Made by a program: the position numbers and the translations under genes | In this document: in pieces, positions 35,204-42,987 of the stretch | Layout: every line of letters starts with the position of its first letter | Numbering within the stretch: position 1 is the first letter of the stretch | The notes under the pieces: generated by a model | What the model saw: only the letters and a program-made list of their open reading frames with translations | What the model was told of the DNA's origin: nothing | Databases searched by the model: none | Origin: Castellaniella sp041675725 | Lineage (GTDB): Bacteria; Pseudomonadota; Gammaproteobacteria; Burkholderiales; Burkholderiaceae_B | Reading direction: 5' to 3' | Assembly (NCBI RefSeq): GCF_041675725.1 | Contig: NZ_JBAYTI010000020.1 | Coordinates: forward strand, 1-49,078 | Length of the DNA: 49,078 bases

Positions 35204-35280
35204 TGGCGGAGCGGACGGGGCTCGAACCCGCGACCCCCGGCGTGACAGGCCGGTATTCTAACCAACTGAACTACCGCTCC
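35204..35280 (-). tRNA. tRNA-Asp (GTC)
   Basis: 77 nt with encoded CCA. The acceptor stem GGAGCGG pairs with CCGCTCC, the D-arm is TAGTTCAGTTGGTTAGA, the anticodon loop CTGTCAC gives GTC, and the T-arm carries GGTTCGAGCC. It is last in the Ala-Glu-Asp operon. Confidence 0.98.
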
Positions 35281-35296
35281 GGAATGCTGAAAGCCC

Positions 35297-35372
35297 TGGC
35301 GTCCCCTAGGGGATTCGAACCCCTGTACCCACCGTGAAAGGGTGGTGTCCTAGGCCTCTAGACGAAGGGGAC
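35297..35372 (-). tRNA. tRNA-Glu (TTC)
   Basis: 76 nt with encoded CCA. The acceptor stem GTCCCCT pairs with AGGGGAC, the anticodon loop CTTTCAC gives TTC, and the T-arm is GGGTTCGAATCC. It is the middle gene of the operon. Confidence 0.98.
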
Positions 35373-35389
35373 AGGACATTCAACACGTT

Positions 35390-35465
<76 letters not shown>

Positions 35466-35822
35466 AAACAAACCTTCGTTTGCGAAGAAACGAGATTATG
35501 CACGAATTCCCGTAGTGGTGCAAGTACGCCAAGACCCCCCTACAGGCCGCTGCAATGCCCGCATTAGAAATATTTGCTTACCATGTTTTTCTTGCAGCAC
35601 CCATGCCGTCGGCATGGACATGAAGTAGCATGAATGCGACAAATTAAACTATAGATAGAAGAACATAGCGTGATTTAACAGTCAGATGCAGTTTTTCGAG
35701 GCTTGCCAACCCACGCCGGGCTCTCTACGATCCACACTGTTTTTTGCGCCTGGGCCATCACGAACGGCCGATCTGCTCCGTGCCGGTCCAGCGGCGTGCC
35801 CACATCGACAGGATCGTATTTC
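35466..35822. other. 357-base intergenic region without a gene
   Basis: It holds the tRNA promoter near its left end. The rest is visibly more A/T-rich than its surroundings, has no convincing open frame, and contains one inverted repeat at 35601-35617 (CCATGCC, 3-base loop, GGCATGG). The right part presumably carries the promoter of the EamA-type gene, but I see no clear hexamer pair. Confidence 0.6.
35495..35523 (-). promoter_or_regulatory. promoter of the tRNA operon
   Basis: On the minus strand, TTGCAC (35523-35518), exactly 17 bases, then CATAAT (35500-35495): a good sigma-70 promoter placed about 30 bases before the tRNA-Ala 5-prime end. The expected transcription start is near 35488. 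A small hairpin (CTTCG, 4-base loop, CGAAG at 35473-35486) would lie in the leader. Confidence 0.75.
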
Positions 35823-36770
35823 ATGCATACCCTGATTCTGAGTATTTCTTTCAGCGTCGCCGTCTCGATTTTCCTGAAACTGGCCAAGCGCCACGCTATC
35901 CGCGTAGACCAGGCCGTGGCCGTGAACTATCTCATGGCCATCGGGCTCTGCCTGTGGCTCCTGCGTCCGCCGCTGGGCAGCCTGTTCGATCAACCGGCCG
36001 GCAGCTGGGCGATTCTGATCCTGCTGGGCATTCTGCTGCCCAGCATCTTCCTGGTGATGGCGGCCGCCGTGCGGCAGGTCGGCATCGTGCTCAGCGACAC
36101 CGCGCAGCGCCTCTCGCTGCTGGTACCCATTCTTGCGGCCTTCCTGATGTTTGGCGAAAGTCTCTCGGGCGCCAAGGCAACCGGCATTCTCGTCGCCTTC
36201 GGTGCGCTGGTGTGCCTGGTCTGGCGCAAAGCCGCCCTCGCCCCCGCCGGCTCCGAGATCCACGCCTCCGAGATCCACGCCTCCGAGATCCACGCCTTAA
36301 ACGATCCACACCGCGATCCACACCGCCCCGGAAACACGGCCACCCATGGCCATCGGCACGGCGCCTGGATTCTGCTCGGGGTCTGGGCGGGTTATGGCAC
36401 CATCGACGTGCTGTTCAAGCAGATGGCCCGCCTGGGCAGCCAGTTCACCAGCAGTCTTCTGCTCAGCTTCACCCTGGCAGCCCTGCTGATCTTCGCCTGG
36501 CTTTTTCTGCGCCGCACCCGCTGGCACGCCCGCAGCCTGGCCAGCGGCTTGTTGCTGGGCGCGATGAACTTTTCCAACATTTATTTCTACATCCGCGCGC
36601 ACCAGAGCTTTCCCGAAAACCCCACCCTGGTGTTTGCCGCCATGAACATCGGCGTCATCTCAGTGGGCACCCTGGTCGGCGCCGGGTTGTTTGGCGAACG
36701 GCCCAGTCGCCTGAACCTGCTGGGCATCGCCCTGGCCCTGATCGCCGTCTTCCTGTTGCTGCCCCGCTGA
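35823..36770 (+). CDS. EamA/DMT-family transporter with His-rich central linker
   Basis: A 315-residue inner-membrane protein built as two EamA halves of about five helices each. The first half includes MAAAVRQVGIVLSDTAQRLS and FLMFGESLSGAKATGILVAF; the second ends LVGAGLFGERPSRLNLLGIA. These G-E-x-x-x-x-x-x-x-G-x-x-L signatures are EamA hallmarks. Between the halves lies a hydrophilic linker of about 40 residues, from the tandem DNA repeat, with SEIHA three times, DPHR twice and THGHRHG. The substrate is unknown. Its last 111 bases overlap the convergent MFS gene. Confidence 0.85.
   Translation: MHTLILSISFSVAVSIFLKLAKRHAIRVDQAVAVNYLMAIGLCLWLLRPPLGSLFDQPAGSWAILILLGILLPSIFLVMAAAVRQVGIVLSDTAQRLSLLVPILAAFLMFGESLSGAKATGILVAFGALVCLVWRKAALAPAGSEIHASEIHASEIHALNDPHRDPHRPGNTATHGHRHGAWILLGVWAGYGTIDVLFKQMARLGSQFTSSLLLSFTLAALLIFAWLFLRRTRWHARSLASGLLLGAMNFSNIYFYIRAHQSFPENPTLVFAAMNIGVISVGTLVGAGLFGERPSRLNLLGIALALIAVFLLLPR
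36252..36325 (+). repeat. in-frame tandem repeats, 15 bp x3 then 12 bp x2
   Basis: TCCGAGATCCACGCC occurs three times without change at 36252-36296, then after five bases CGATCCACACCG occurs twice at 36302-36325. Unit lengths are multiples of three, so the frame is kept and copies add SEIHA or DPHR. Exact copies suggest recent slippage and possible copy-number variation between strains. Confidence 0.95.
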
Positions 36771-38081
36771 CGTTTCGGTGGCCGGATCCGCGTGGATACC
36801 GTCCACCAGCGGATCGTCGATCACCGGATCGTGCGAGATATCGCGCTGTATGTCGACCCGCGGGTCGAGCACCGCCATGACGTGCGAGCTTTGCAGGGTA
36901 TCGGACATTGGTACGAACTGGGTGGGCGCGTCTTCACTCACGTGCGTACCCTTGACACGCTTCTCGCGTACCAGGCCCAACAGCAGCACGGCACACACCG
37001 AAACGAACATGAAATAGACATCCGGCCCGAACATCCGCATCAGCACGCCGGCCACCAGCGGGCCCATGCAGGCCCCCAGCCCGTATACCATGTACAACAG
37101 CGCGCTCAGGCCCACGCGGCGCTCGGGATCGACATTGTCGTTGGCAAAGGCGGCACCGACCGGATACAGGGTGAACTGCACGATCCCCAGTACGGCTGAG
37201 AAGCCCACCAGCGCCCAATAGGGGAACTGCAGCCAGCCCCACAGCGGTACCCCCAGCAAAAACAGCAACACGGCGCCGGCCCGGATCAGGCGGACCCGGC
37301 TGATGCGATCTGCCAGCCAGCCCAATGGCCACTGGACGATCAGGCCGGCAGCCACCGATACCGCCAGGAACACCCCGACCTGGTCGTGGTCCATATGCTG
37401 CTGCAAGCCATAGACGGGCGCCAGGCCATAAAACGCCCCGCCCAGTATGCCCGCAATCAGCAGAGTCGTCAGCGAGAGCGGCACCCGGGACAGGTAATAG
37501 CGCAGCGCCAGCGGCGCCGGCACTTGCAGGGCGGGATGCACGCGGCGCGTCAGTGCGATCGGGACCAGGCTGAGGACGCTGCAGATCGCCACGAAGATCA
37601 GCGGCCGGTTGCCCAGATCGGGAAACAGCCCCAACGACAGCTGCCCGAGCACCGTGCCCAGGCTGGAGGCCACCATATAGAAGGCAAACACCGTGCCGCG
37701 GACGGCGTTTTCCGTCTGTTCATGCAACCAGCTCTCGATGGCGATGAACAGGCAGACCATGGCGACCCCTGCAATGAAGCGCAGCACGAGCCAGAACCAG
37801 AGGTCGTAAAACAGCGCCATCACTAGGAAATCCGCCGTGACCACGGCGGCACACGCCGCATAGGCCCGGATGTGCCCCACCTGAATGATGAGATAATGGC
37901 CTACCCGCGCCCCCAGCACCAACCCGACATAGTAGGCGGCAATGATGGCGCCCACCCAGACTTCGGACTCGGAGGCGGCCGTGAGACGCAAGCCCAGATA
38001 GGTATTGAAGAGGCCCGAACTGAGCAGCAGGATAAGCGTTGCCAGGTACAGGGAGAAGAAGGCGCCTATCGTTTTGGCCAT
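36660..38081 (-). CDS. MFS transporter, YcaD-like
   Basis: A 473-residue protein with 12 hydrophobic segments over about 1-385. It starts MAKTIGAFFSLYLATLILLL and has AAYYVGLVLGARVGHYLI, AIESWLHEQTENAVRGTVFA and QWPLGWLADRISRVRLI (the repeated MFS loop motif). This matches the YcaD subgroup, of unknown substrate. After the last helix comes a polar tail of about 85 residues, the end of which is read through the antisense of the EamA gene, suggesting loss of an earlier stop codon. ATG 38081 lacks a clear Shine-Dalgarno. Confidence 0.85.
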   Translation of the reverse strand: MAKTIGAFFSLYLATLILLLSSGLFNTYLGLRLTAASESEVWVGAIIAAYYVGLVLGARVGHYLIIQVGHIRAYAACAAVVTADFLVMALFYDLWFWLVLRFIAGVAMVCLFIAIESWLHEQTENAVRGTVFAFYMVASSLGTVLGQLSLGLFPDLGNRPLIFVAICSVLSLVPIALTRRVHPALQVPAPLALRYYLSRVPLSLTTLLIAGILGGAFYGLAPVYGLQQHMDHDQVGVFLAVSVAAGLIVQWPLGWLADRISRVRLIRAGAVLLFLLGVPLWGWLQFPYWALVGFSAVLGIVQFTLYPVGAAFANDNVDPERRVGLSALLYMVYGLGACMGPLVAGVLMRMFGPDVYFMFVSVCAVLLLGLVREKRVKGTHVSEDAPTQFVPMSDTLQSSHVMAVLDPRVDIQRDISHDPVIDDPLVDGIHADPATETSAGQQQEDGDQGQGDAQQVQATGPFAKQPGADQGAH

Positions 38082-38158
38082 GCCGTGCACAGGAGGGAGG
38101 GGACGGACGCCCACGACCCTGTGGCGTCAAAGCAGTATGATAGCAGCCCCTTCCTGAT

Positions 38159-38187
38159 TCGAACGAGTCAACTTTTTTGATTATGAT
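38159..38187 (+). promoter_or_regulatory. possible moaC promoter giving a leaderless mRNA
   Basis: TATGAT at 38182-38187 matches the -10 consensus at five of six bases. A start of transcription seven bases on would fall at the moaC ATG 38194. The -35 region (TCGAAC at 38159-38164) is weak. No Shine-Dalgarno precedes the ATG, which fits a leaderless transcript but does not prove it. Confidence 0.3.
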
Positions 38188-38193
38188 GTGGCG

Positions 38194-38688
38194 ATGACTC
38201 CCTCAGAACCGCAAGCGCGCCTCAGTCACCTGGATGAGGACGGCCGTGTGCGCATGGTCGATGTCGGCCACAAGGCCCGCACCCACCGCAGCGCGATGGC
38301 CGAGGCCCGCATACGCATCGGCCCCAAGGCCTGGGGTTTGCTCTCGGCCCAGGCCAACGCCAAGGGCGAAGTGCTCAATACGGCGCGCATCGCCGGCATA
38401 TTGGCCGCCAAACGCTGCGACAGCCTCATTCCCTTGTGCCACAGTCTGCCACTCAGTTTCGTGGGGGTCGAATTCACCGCCGATGAAACCAGCCACACCC
38501 TGACCATTCGCAGCACGTGCCGCAGCGAGCACACCACGGGGGTCGAAATGGAAGCCCTGACAGCGTGTTCCGTCGCCGCCCTCACGGTGTACGACATGTG
38601 CAAGGCGGCCGACAAGGGCCTGGTCATCGAGCAGGTGCGCCTGTTGCACAAATCCGGAGGCAAAAGTGGAGACTGGCACGCTGATTGA
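38194..38688 (+). CDS. moaC: cyclic pyranopterin monophosphate synthase
   Basis: Second enzyme of molybdenum cofactor synthesis, converting the MoaA product to cPMP. The 164-residue product from ATG 38194 has the family blocks VDVGHKARTHRSAMAEARI, AAKRCDSLIPLCHSLPLSFV, HTTGVEMEALTACSVAALT and YDMCKAADKGLVIEQVRLL, ending in KSGGKSGDW. A GTG two codons earlier is also possible. It leads moaC-moaD-moaE-moeA and overlaps moaD by 23 bases. Confidence 0.96.
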   Translation: MTPSEPQARLSHLDEDGRVRMVDVGHKARTHRSAMAEARIRIGPKAWGLLSAQANAKGEVLNTARIAGILAAKRCDSLIPLCHSLPLSFVGVEFTADETSHTLTIRSTCRSEHTTGVEMEALTACSVAALTVYDMCKAADKGLVIEQVRLLHKSGGKSGDWHAD

Positions 38689-38920
38689 AGTCCTGTATTT
38701 TGCCCGCGTCGCCGAACACACGGGCATGCGTCGCGAAACCGTGCCGCTGGCCGCGCCCACGCCGGCCGGCGAATGGCTGCAGGCGCTGGTCGAGCGGTTT
38801 CCCACCCTCGCGCCTGCCAGCCACCTGAAGCTGGCGATCAATCAGGAACACGCACGGGCCAGCGATCTAATCCGCCCGGGCGACGAAATCGCTGTCTTCG
38901 ACCCCGTCACCGGAGGCTGA
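38666..38920 (+). CDS. moaD: molybdopterin synthase sulfur carrier subunit
   Basis: Ubiquitin-like sulfur carrier of 84 residues. It ends in the required di-glycine (PVTGG), whose C terminus is adenylated and thiocarboxylated. The ending RPGDEIAVFDPVTGG is characteristic. GGAGG lies just before GTG 38666, inside the end of moaC. It is followed by moaE after 2 bases. Confidence 0.95.
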   Translation: METGTLIEVLYFARVAEHTGMRRETVPLAAPTPAGEWLQALVERFPTLAPASHLKLAINQEHARASDLIRPGDEIAVFDPVTGG

Positions 38921-38922
38921 CC

Positions 38923-39444
38923 ATGGACGTGCGCATCCAGACGCACCCTTTCGACGCCGCGCAGCTGGCGGGCGAGCTGCAGCGGCGTACGGCAGGTCAA
39001 GCCGGGGCCATCGTGCATTTTCTGGGCATGGTGCGTGACTACAGCCCGGATCAGGCATCGCGCAGCCTGTATCTCGAGCACTATCCAGGCATGTGCGAAC
39101 GCGAAATTCGTCAGCTGTGCCAGCAAGCCCACGCCCGCTGGGACATTCTCGACAGCCTGGTGGTGCATCGGGTCGGCGAGCTGCCGCTCACGGAGCCGAT
39201 CGTATTCGTCGGCGTGGCCAGCCGGCACCGTGGCATGGCCTTCCGAGCGTGTGAATTCCTGATCGACGCCCTCAAGACCCGCGCGCCCTTCTGGAAGCGC
39301 GAGACACTCGACGACGGTCGGGCATTCTGGGTGGCCCAGCGCCAGTCCGATGCCGAAAAAACGGCACAATGGGGTCTCGAACCCATCCACCATGGTGCGC
39401 TCGGCACAGCAAACAACGACGCAGAAAACGATGAGCCTGCTTGA
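38923..39444 (+). CDS. moaE: molybdopterin synthase catalytic subunit
   Basis: Inserts the two sulfurs carried by MoaD into cPMP. The 173-residue product has GAIVHFLGMVRD, LYLEHYPGM, VVHRVGELPLTEPIVFVGVA and the catalytic-lysine region LKTRAPFWKRE. The C-terminal 20 residues are polar and poorly conserved. GGAGG precedes the ATG, and its last 14 bases overlap moeA. Confidence 0.95.
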   Translation: MDVRIQTHPFDAAQLAGELQRRTAGQAGAIVHFLGMVRDYSPDQASRSLYLEHYPGMCEREIRQLCQQAHARWDILDSLVVHRVGELPLTEPIVFVGVASRHRGMAFRACEFLIDALKTRAPFWKRETLDDGRAFWVAQRQSDAEKTAQWGLEPIHHGALGTANNDAENDEPA

Positions 39445-40648
39445 TTTCGACACCGCCCAGGCACGCCTGGCAGCCTGTGCACCACGCCCCGCGGCCCACG
39501 ACACCCTGCCGCTCGATCAACTCGCCGGGCGCGTGCTGGCTCGCGACATCATTGCCGCGCGCGACCTTCCCCCCGCAGACAACAGCGCCATGGACGGTTA
39601 TGCGGTGCGACGCGCCGACATCCCGGGCAGCGACACCCCGCTGCCCATCCAACAGCGCTGCTTTGCCGGCCATGCACCCGAACCGTTGCAACCCGGCCAG
39701 GCCATCCGCCTGTTCACCGGCAGCCTGATTCCAGACGGCGCCGACACCGTGATCATGCAGGAAGACACGCACGAAGACGAACGCGGCGTCACCTTTCTGC
39801 GGATCCCCAAGGCCGCGGGTACGCATATCCGCCGCCAGGGCGAAGACATGCAAAAAGGTCGCGTCATCCTGGCACGCGGCAGCCTGGTCGAAGCAGGCGC
39901 CATTGCCATGCTGGCCGCCCAGGGTTTTACCCAGGCCGCCGTCACGCCCCGCGTGCGGGTGGGCGTGCTCAGCACCGGAGACGAGCTCGTGGCGCCGGGT
40001 CAGCCTCTGCCGCCGGCTGGCATCTACAACTCGAATACACCCATGCTGGCCGCGCTGTGCCGCCGCCTGGGCGCCGAACCCACCTTGCTGTGCCACGCGC
40101 CCGACGATACCGGGGCAATCGCCAGCGCCCTCGAAGCGCTTTGCAGCGCCTGCGATCTGGTGCTCAGTGTCGGCGGGGTGTCGGTCGGCGAAAAAGACCT
40201 GATCAAGCCCGTCATCGAATCCATGGGGGGGGCGCTCGATCTCTGGCGTGTCCGCATGAAGCCCGGCAAGCCCGTGGCGCTGGCCCACCTTCAGGGCAAG
40301 CCCCTGGTGGGCCTGCCGGGCAATCCGGTCTCGGCGTTCGTGGTCTTCACCCTGCTGGTCAGCCCGCTGATTCGTGGCATGCAGGGGCGCCATACGGTGT
40401 ACCCGCCAACGCGCCGGGGCATGATCGCACAGGCGGGCACGCTGGGGGGGGAACGCGACGACTTCCTGCGCGTGCAGGCCCACCCGCAGGCGCAGGGGGT
40501 ACCCCAACTGGAGCCCCACCCGCAGCAGAGTTCGGGCGCCCAGGCGAGTCTGGCCTGGGCCCACGGGCTGGCACGCATCCCGGCCGGCGCCCGGCTGCAG
40601 TCGGGCGCCGAGGTCGACTGGTACGCGTTTTCAGACTGGCTGGCCTGA
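39431..40648 (+). CDS. moeA: molybdopterin molybdenumtransferase
   Basis: Inserts molybdate into adenylylated molybdopterin. The 405-residue product has the substrate loop PPADNSAMDGYAVR near 50, RLFTGSLIPDGADTVIMQED, VGVLSTGDEL, the MPT-binding IYNSNTPMLAAL and SVGGVSVGEKDLIK, then GLPGNPVSAFVVF. The ATG is 14 bases inside moaE. It ends 14 bases from the stop of the convergent mobA gene. Confidence 0.96.
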   Translation: MSLLDFDTAQARLAACAPRPAAHDTLPLDQLAGRVLARDIIAARDLPPADNSAMDGYAVRRADIPGSDTPLPIQQRCFAGHAPEPLQPGQAIRLFTGSLIPDGADTVIMQEDTHEDERGVTFLRIPKAAGTHIRRQGEDMQKGRVILARGSLVEAGAIAMLAAQGFTQAAVTPRVRVGVLSTGDELVAPGQPLPPAGIYNSNTPMLAALCRRLGAEPTLLCHAPDDTGAIASALEALCSACDLVLSVGGVSVGEKDLIKPVIESMGGALDLWRVRMKPGKPVALAHLQGKPLVGLPGNPVSAFVVFTLLVSPLIRGMQGRHTVYPPTRRGMIAQAGTLGGERDDFLRVQAHPQAQGVPQLEPHPQQSSGAQASLAWAHGLARIPAGARLQSGAEVDWYAFSDWLA

Positions 40649-40662
40649 TCGCCCAAAGACGC

Positions 40663-41268
40663 CTACCGCCAATCAGCCGGCGCATTCAGGTTGCGCCATT
40701 CCGATTCAGGCTGAAAATCCACTGCCCGGGCCTGTACATGACCCAACCAGGCCTGTACCCGCCGCTGGCCGGTACGCAGGAAAGCCTCCAGGGCCGGGGC
40801 CTGGCTGGCATGCACCAGCAGACACAAGGGATGCGGGCCTGCGGGGGTGCGGGCATGGGCAGGATGCTGCGGGCTGGCCCGTGCGGCCAGACGTTGCAGC
40901 AAATCACCTGGCAGGCCGGGGACGTCGACCGGTACGACGAACAGCCAATCCGCGGGGGCGTGCAGCAGACCCGCCAGGACGCCTGCCAGCGGCCCGCTGC
41001 CGAGCAGGCCCGAAGGGTCGGTCAGCACCGGGCCGTGCCGGGCGTAATCGAGCAGATGCCGGTTGGCGCTGATGAACAGGCTGGACACCCCTTGCGAGCG
41101 CATGTAGCCCCCTGCCTGCGCGACCAGTGGACGGCCCTGCCAGATCATGAGGCCTTTGTCGGCCCCAGGCCGCTGGACACTGCGCATGCGTGTGGACTGG
41201 CCACCCGCGAGAATGAGGCCCTGCACCCGGGCTACAGGGACATACGACCCGGCCACACCTGCCGCCAC
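40663..41268 (-). CDS. mobA: molybdenum cofactor guanylyltransferase
   Basis: Attaches GMP to molybdopterin-Mo to give the MGD form used by DMSO-reductase-type enzymes such as nitrate reductase. The 201-residue product has the nucleotide loop LILAGGQSTRM and K in DKGLMIWQGRPLV, then VVPVDVPGLP for the metal site. The GTG start has GGGGG upstream and lies 4 bases after moaA. The first 15 residues precede the core and may not all be translated. Confidence 0.93.
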   Translation of the reverse strand: MAAGVAGSYVPVARVQGLILAGGQSTRMRSVQRPGADKGLMIWQGRPLVAQAGGYMRSQGVSSLFISANRHLLDYARHGPVLTDPSGLLGSGPLAGVLAGLLHAPADWLFVVPVDVPGLPGDLLQRLAARASPQHPAHARTPAGPHPLCLLVHASQAPALEAFLRTGQRRVQAWLGHVQARAVDFQPESEWRNLNAPADWR

Positions 41269-41272
41269 CGAT

Positions 41273-42355
41273 TCAGCCCCCGATGTAGCTCATCTCGATC
41301 TTGTGTTCGCGATGGGCCTCGCCGCGGATTTCGGAATAACGGTCTGCCCGGGTCTGCCAGACGCCTGCCAGACGCATGGCCAGCGCATGGTCATCGGCGC
41401 CCATGCGCAGCAGACCCCGCATGTCGTGGCCCTGTTCGGCGAACAGGCAGGTGAACAGCCGACCTTCCGGCGACAGCCGCAGGCGTGTGCAATCGCCGCA
41501 AAATGGCTGTGACACGCTGGTGATGAGGCCGATTTCTCCGCCGCTATCGGCATAGGCCCAACGGGCGGCGACCTCGCCCCGATAACGTGGCTGTACGGGC
41601 TCCAGCGGGAATTCGGCCGCAATGCGTTGCACGACTTCGGCGCCAGTGACGACTTCTTCCATGCGCCAGCCATTGGTGTTGCCCACGTCCATGTACTCGA
41701 TATAGCGCAGGATGTGGCCCGTATGGCGGAAATGCCGCGCCATGGGCAGGATCTGGGCATCGTTCATGCCCCGGCGCACCACCATGTTGACCTTGACCGG
41801 TGCCAGACCCGCCGCGGCGGCGGCTTCGATGCCGGACAAAATGGTCGCCACCGGCACGCCGCTGTCGCTCATGCGCTGGAACAGGACATCATCCAGCGCA
41901 TCGAGGCTGACCGTCACACGGCTCAGCCCCGCCTGCGCCAGGGCTCTGGCCTTGCGCGCAAGCAACGTGCCGTTGGTGGTCAGGGTGATTTCGGGGGCCT
42001 GGCCATCGGGCATGCGCAGTTCGGCCAGCATGCCGACCAGCCGCTCGATCTGCTTGCGCAACAGCGGTTCGCCACCCGTCAGACGGATCTTGCGCACGCC
42101 CTGGGCGACGGCAATGCGGGCCAGGCGGGTGATTTCTTCGAAGGTGAGCAGCGCGCTTTGCGGCAAAAATGCGTGGTCTGCCCCGAAGAGCTCACGCGGC
42201 ATGCAGTAGGTGCAGCGAAAATTGCAACGATCTGTGACTGAGATCCGCAAATCGCGCAGCGGACGCCCCAGCGTATCGAGCAAGGTACCGGCGGGGGTGC
42301 CCATGGCAGGTGCCATGGGCGCGCCAGCAGGCCCGCGGGGAATGACACGAGGCAT
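41273..42355 (-). CDS. moaA: GTP 3-prime,8-cyclase
   Basis: Radical-SAM enzyme for the first step of molybdenum cofactor synthesis. From ATG 42355 it has 360 residues. The SAM cluster is C44-x3-C48-x2-C51 in DRCNFRCTYCMP; the second cluster Cys are in PFCGDCTRLRL and FTCLF; the end MSYIGG carries the conserved GG needed for activity. The N-terminal 25 residues are Pro/Ala-rich, and internal ATGs (42316, 42304) are alternatives. It starts 5 bases after the usp stop and leads into mobA. Confidence 0.95.
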   Translation of the reverse strand: MPRVIPRGPAGAPMAPAMGTPAGTLLDTLGRPLRDLRISVTDRCNFRCTYCMPRELFGADHAFLPQSALLTFEEITRLARIAVAQGVRKIRLTGGEPLLRKQIERLVGMLAELRMPDGQAPEITLTTNGTLLARKARALAQAGLSRVTVSLDALDDVLFQRMSDSGVPVATILSGIEAAAAAGLAPVKVNMVVRRGMNDAQILPMARHFRHTGHILRYIEYMDVGNTNGWRMEEVVTGAEVVQRIAAEFPLEPVQPRYRGEVAARWAYADSGGEIGLITSVSQPFCGDCTRLRLSPEGRLFTCLFAEQGHDMRGLLRMGADDHALAMRLAGVWQTRADRYSEIRGEAHREHKIEMSYIGG

Positions 42356-42360
42356 TGGAG

Positions 42361-42822
42361 TCAGTCGTTTTCCTTGACCCGGTAGACCAGAGTGGCCACC
42401 TTGGCCAGACCCAGTACCTTGACCGTGACGCTGCCCAGGAGCAGGCGTGACAGGCCGCTGCGCCCATGACTGCCGATGAAGATGAGATCGCAGCCTTCTG
42501 ACTGGGCCGCCTGGACGATGCCGTCGGCCACGTTGAAATTGGATACGGCCAGCGACGAGGCCTTCACGCCCGCCGTGGCCGCGCGATCGAGCACAGCCTG
42601 CAGGTATTTCTTGGCCTGCTCGGCGGCCGTGCGGTCGTAGTCTTCGTCTGTGATGGCATACGCGGCGGCCATGCCATCGAAACCCACGGTGGCCGCAAAG
42701 GGCTGGGTGACATGCAGAGCCACGATCTCTGCGCCAATGGACCGGGCAAAGCATACGCCTTTGTTGGCGGCTTGCGAGGACAGCTTGGAACCATCAGTGG
42801 GGATCAGGATTTTCTTGAACAT
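42361..42822 (-). CDS. universal stress protein (UspA family)
   Basis: Cytosolic ATP-binding stress protein of 153 residues. It begins MFKKILIPTDGSKLSSQA and ends with the nucleotide motif GSHGRSGLSRLLLGSVT (G-x2-G-x9-G-S/T), then VLVYRVK-like residues. It is upstream of and nearly joined to moaA and mobA, so the three probably share a transcript. An imperfect dyad and a possible -10 lie just upstream of its start. The ATG has a weak Shine-Dalgarno. Confidence 0.92.
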   Translation of the reverse strand: MFKKILIPTDGSKLSSQAANKGVCFARSIGAEIVALHVTQPFAATVGFDGMAAAYAITDEDYDRTAAEQAKKYLQAVLDRAATAGVKASSLAVSNFNVADGIVQAAQSEGCDLIFIGSHGRSGLSRLLLGSVTVKVLGLAKVATLVYRVKEND

Positions 42823-42987
42823 GTGCAACTCGTCCGAATACGTGATGGGAACTTCGAGCATACCCGGTATACAAGAAAAAACACAATCCGATCTGGCCCT
42901 GATTTGATCTATCACAGAAAACGCATCGGTAAGTGCTTGTTTCGACGCGGTGGCGCGGCATTCGGCCAAGGCGCCGCCGCGTTCGGG

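Noticed and set aside
35601..35617. Hairpin CCATGCC-GTC-GGCATGG as a terminator or small RNA
   Set aside because: No T-run follows, and no promoter pair is positioned for a small RNA. It may be chance.
36252..36325. Direct repeats considered as a CRISPR array
   Set aside because: The units are contiguous without spacers, only 15 and 12 bp long, and lie in frame within a transporter gene.
38082..38193. Molybdenum cofactor riboswitch before moaC
   Set aside because: The region is short and shared with a divergent gene, has no stacked helices resembling that riboswitch, and the best -10 sits right at the start codon.
42901..42920. TTGATCTATCACA considered as an FNR/DNR box upstream of usp
   Set aside because: The right half does not match ATCAA at the required 4-base spacing; the reverse strand has a 2-base gap instead of 4.
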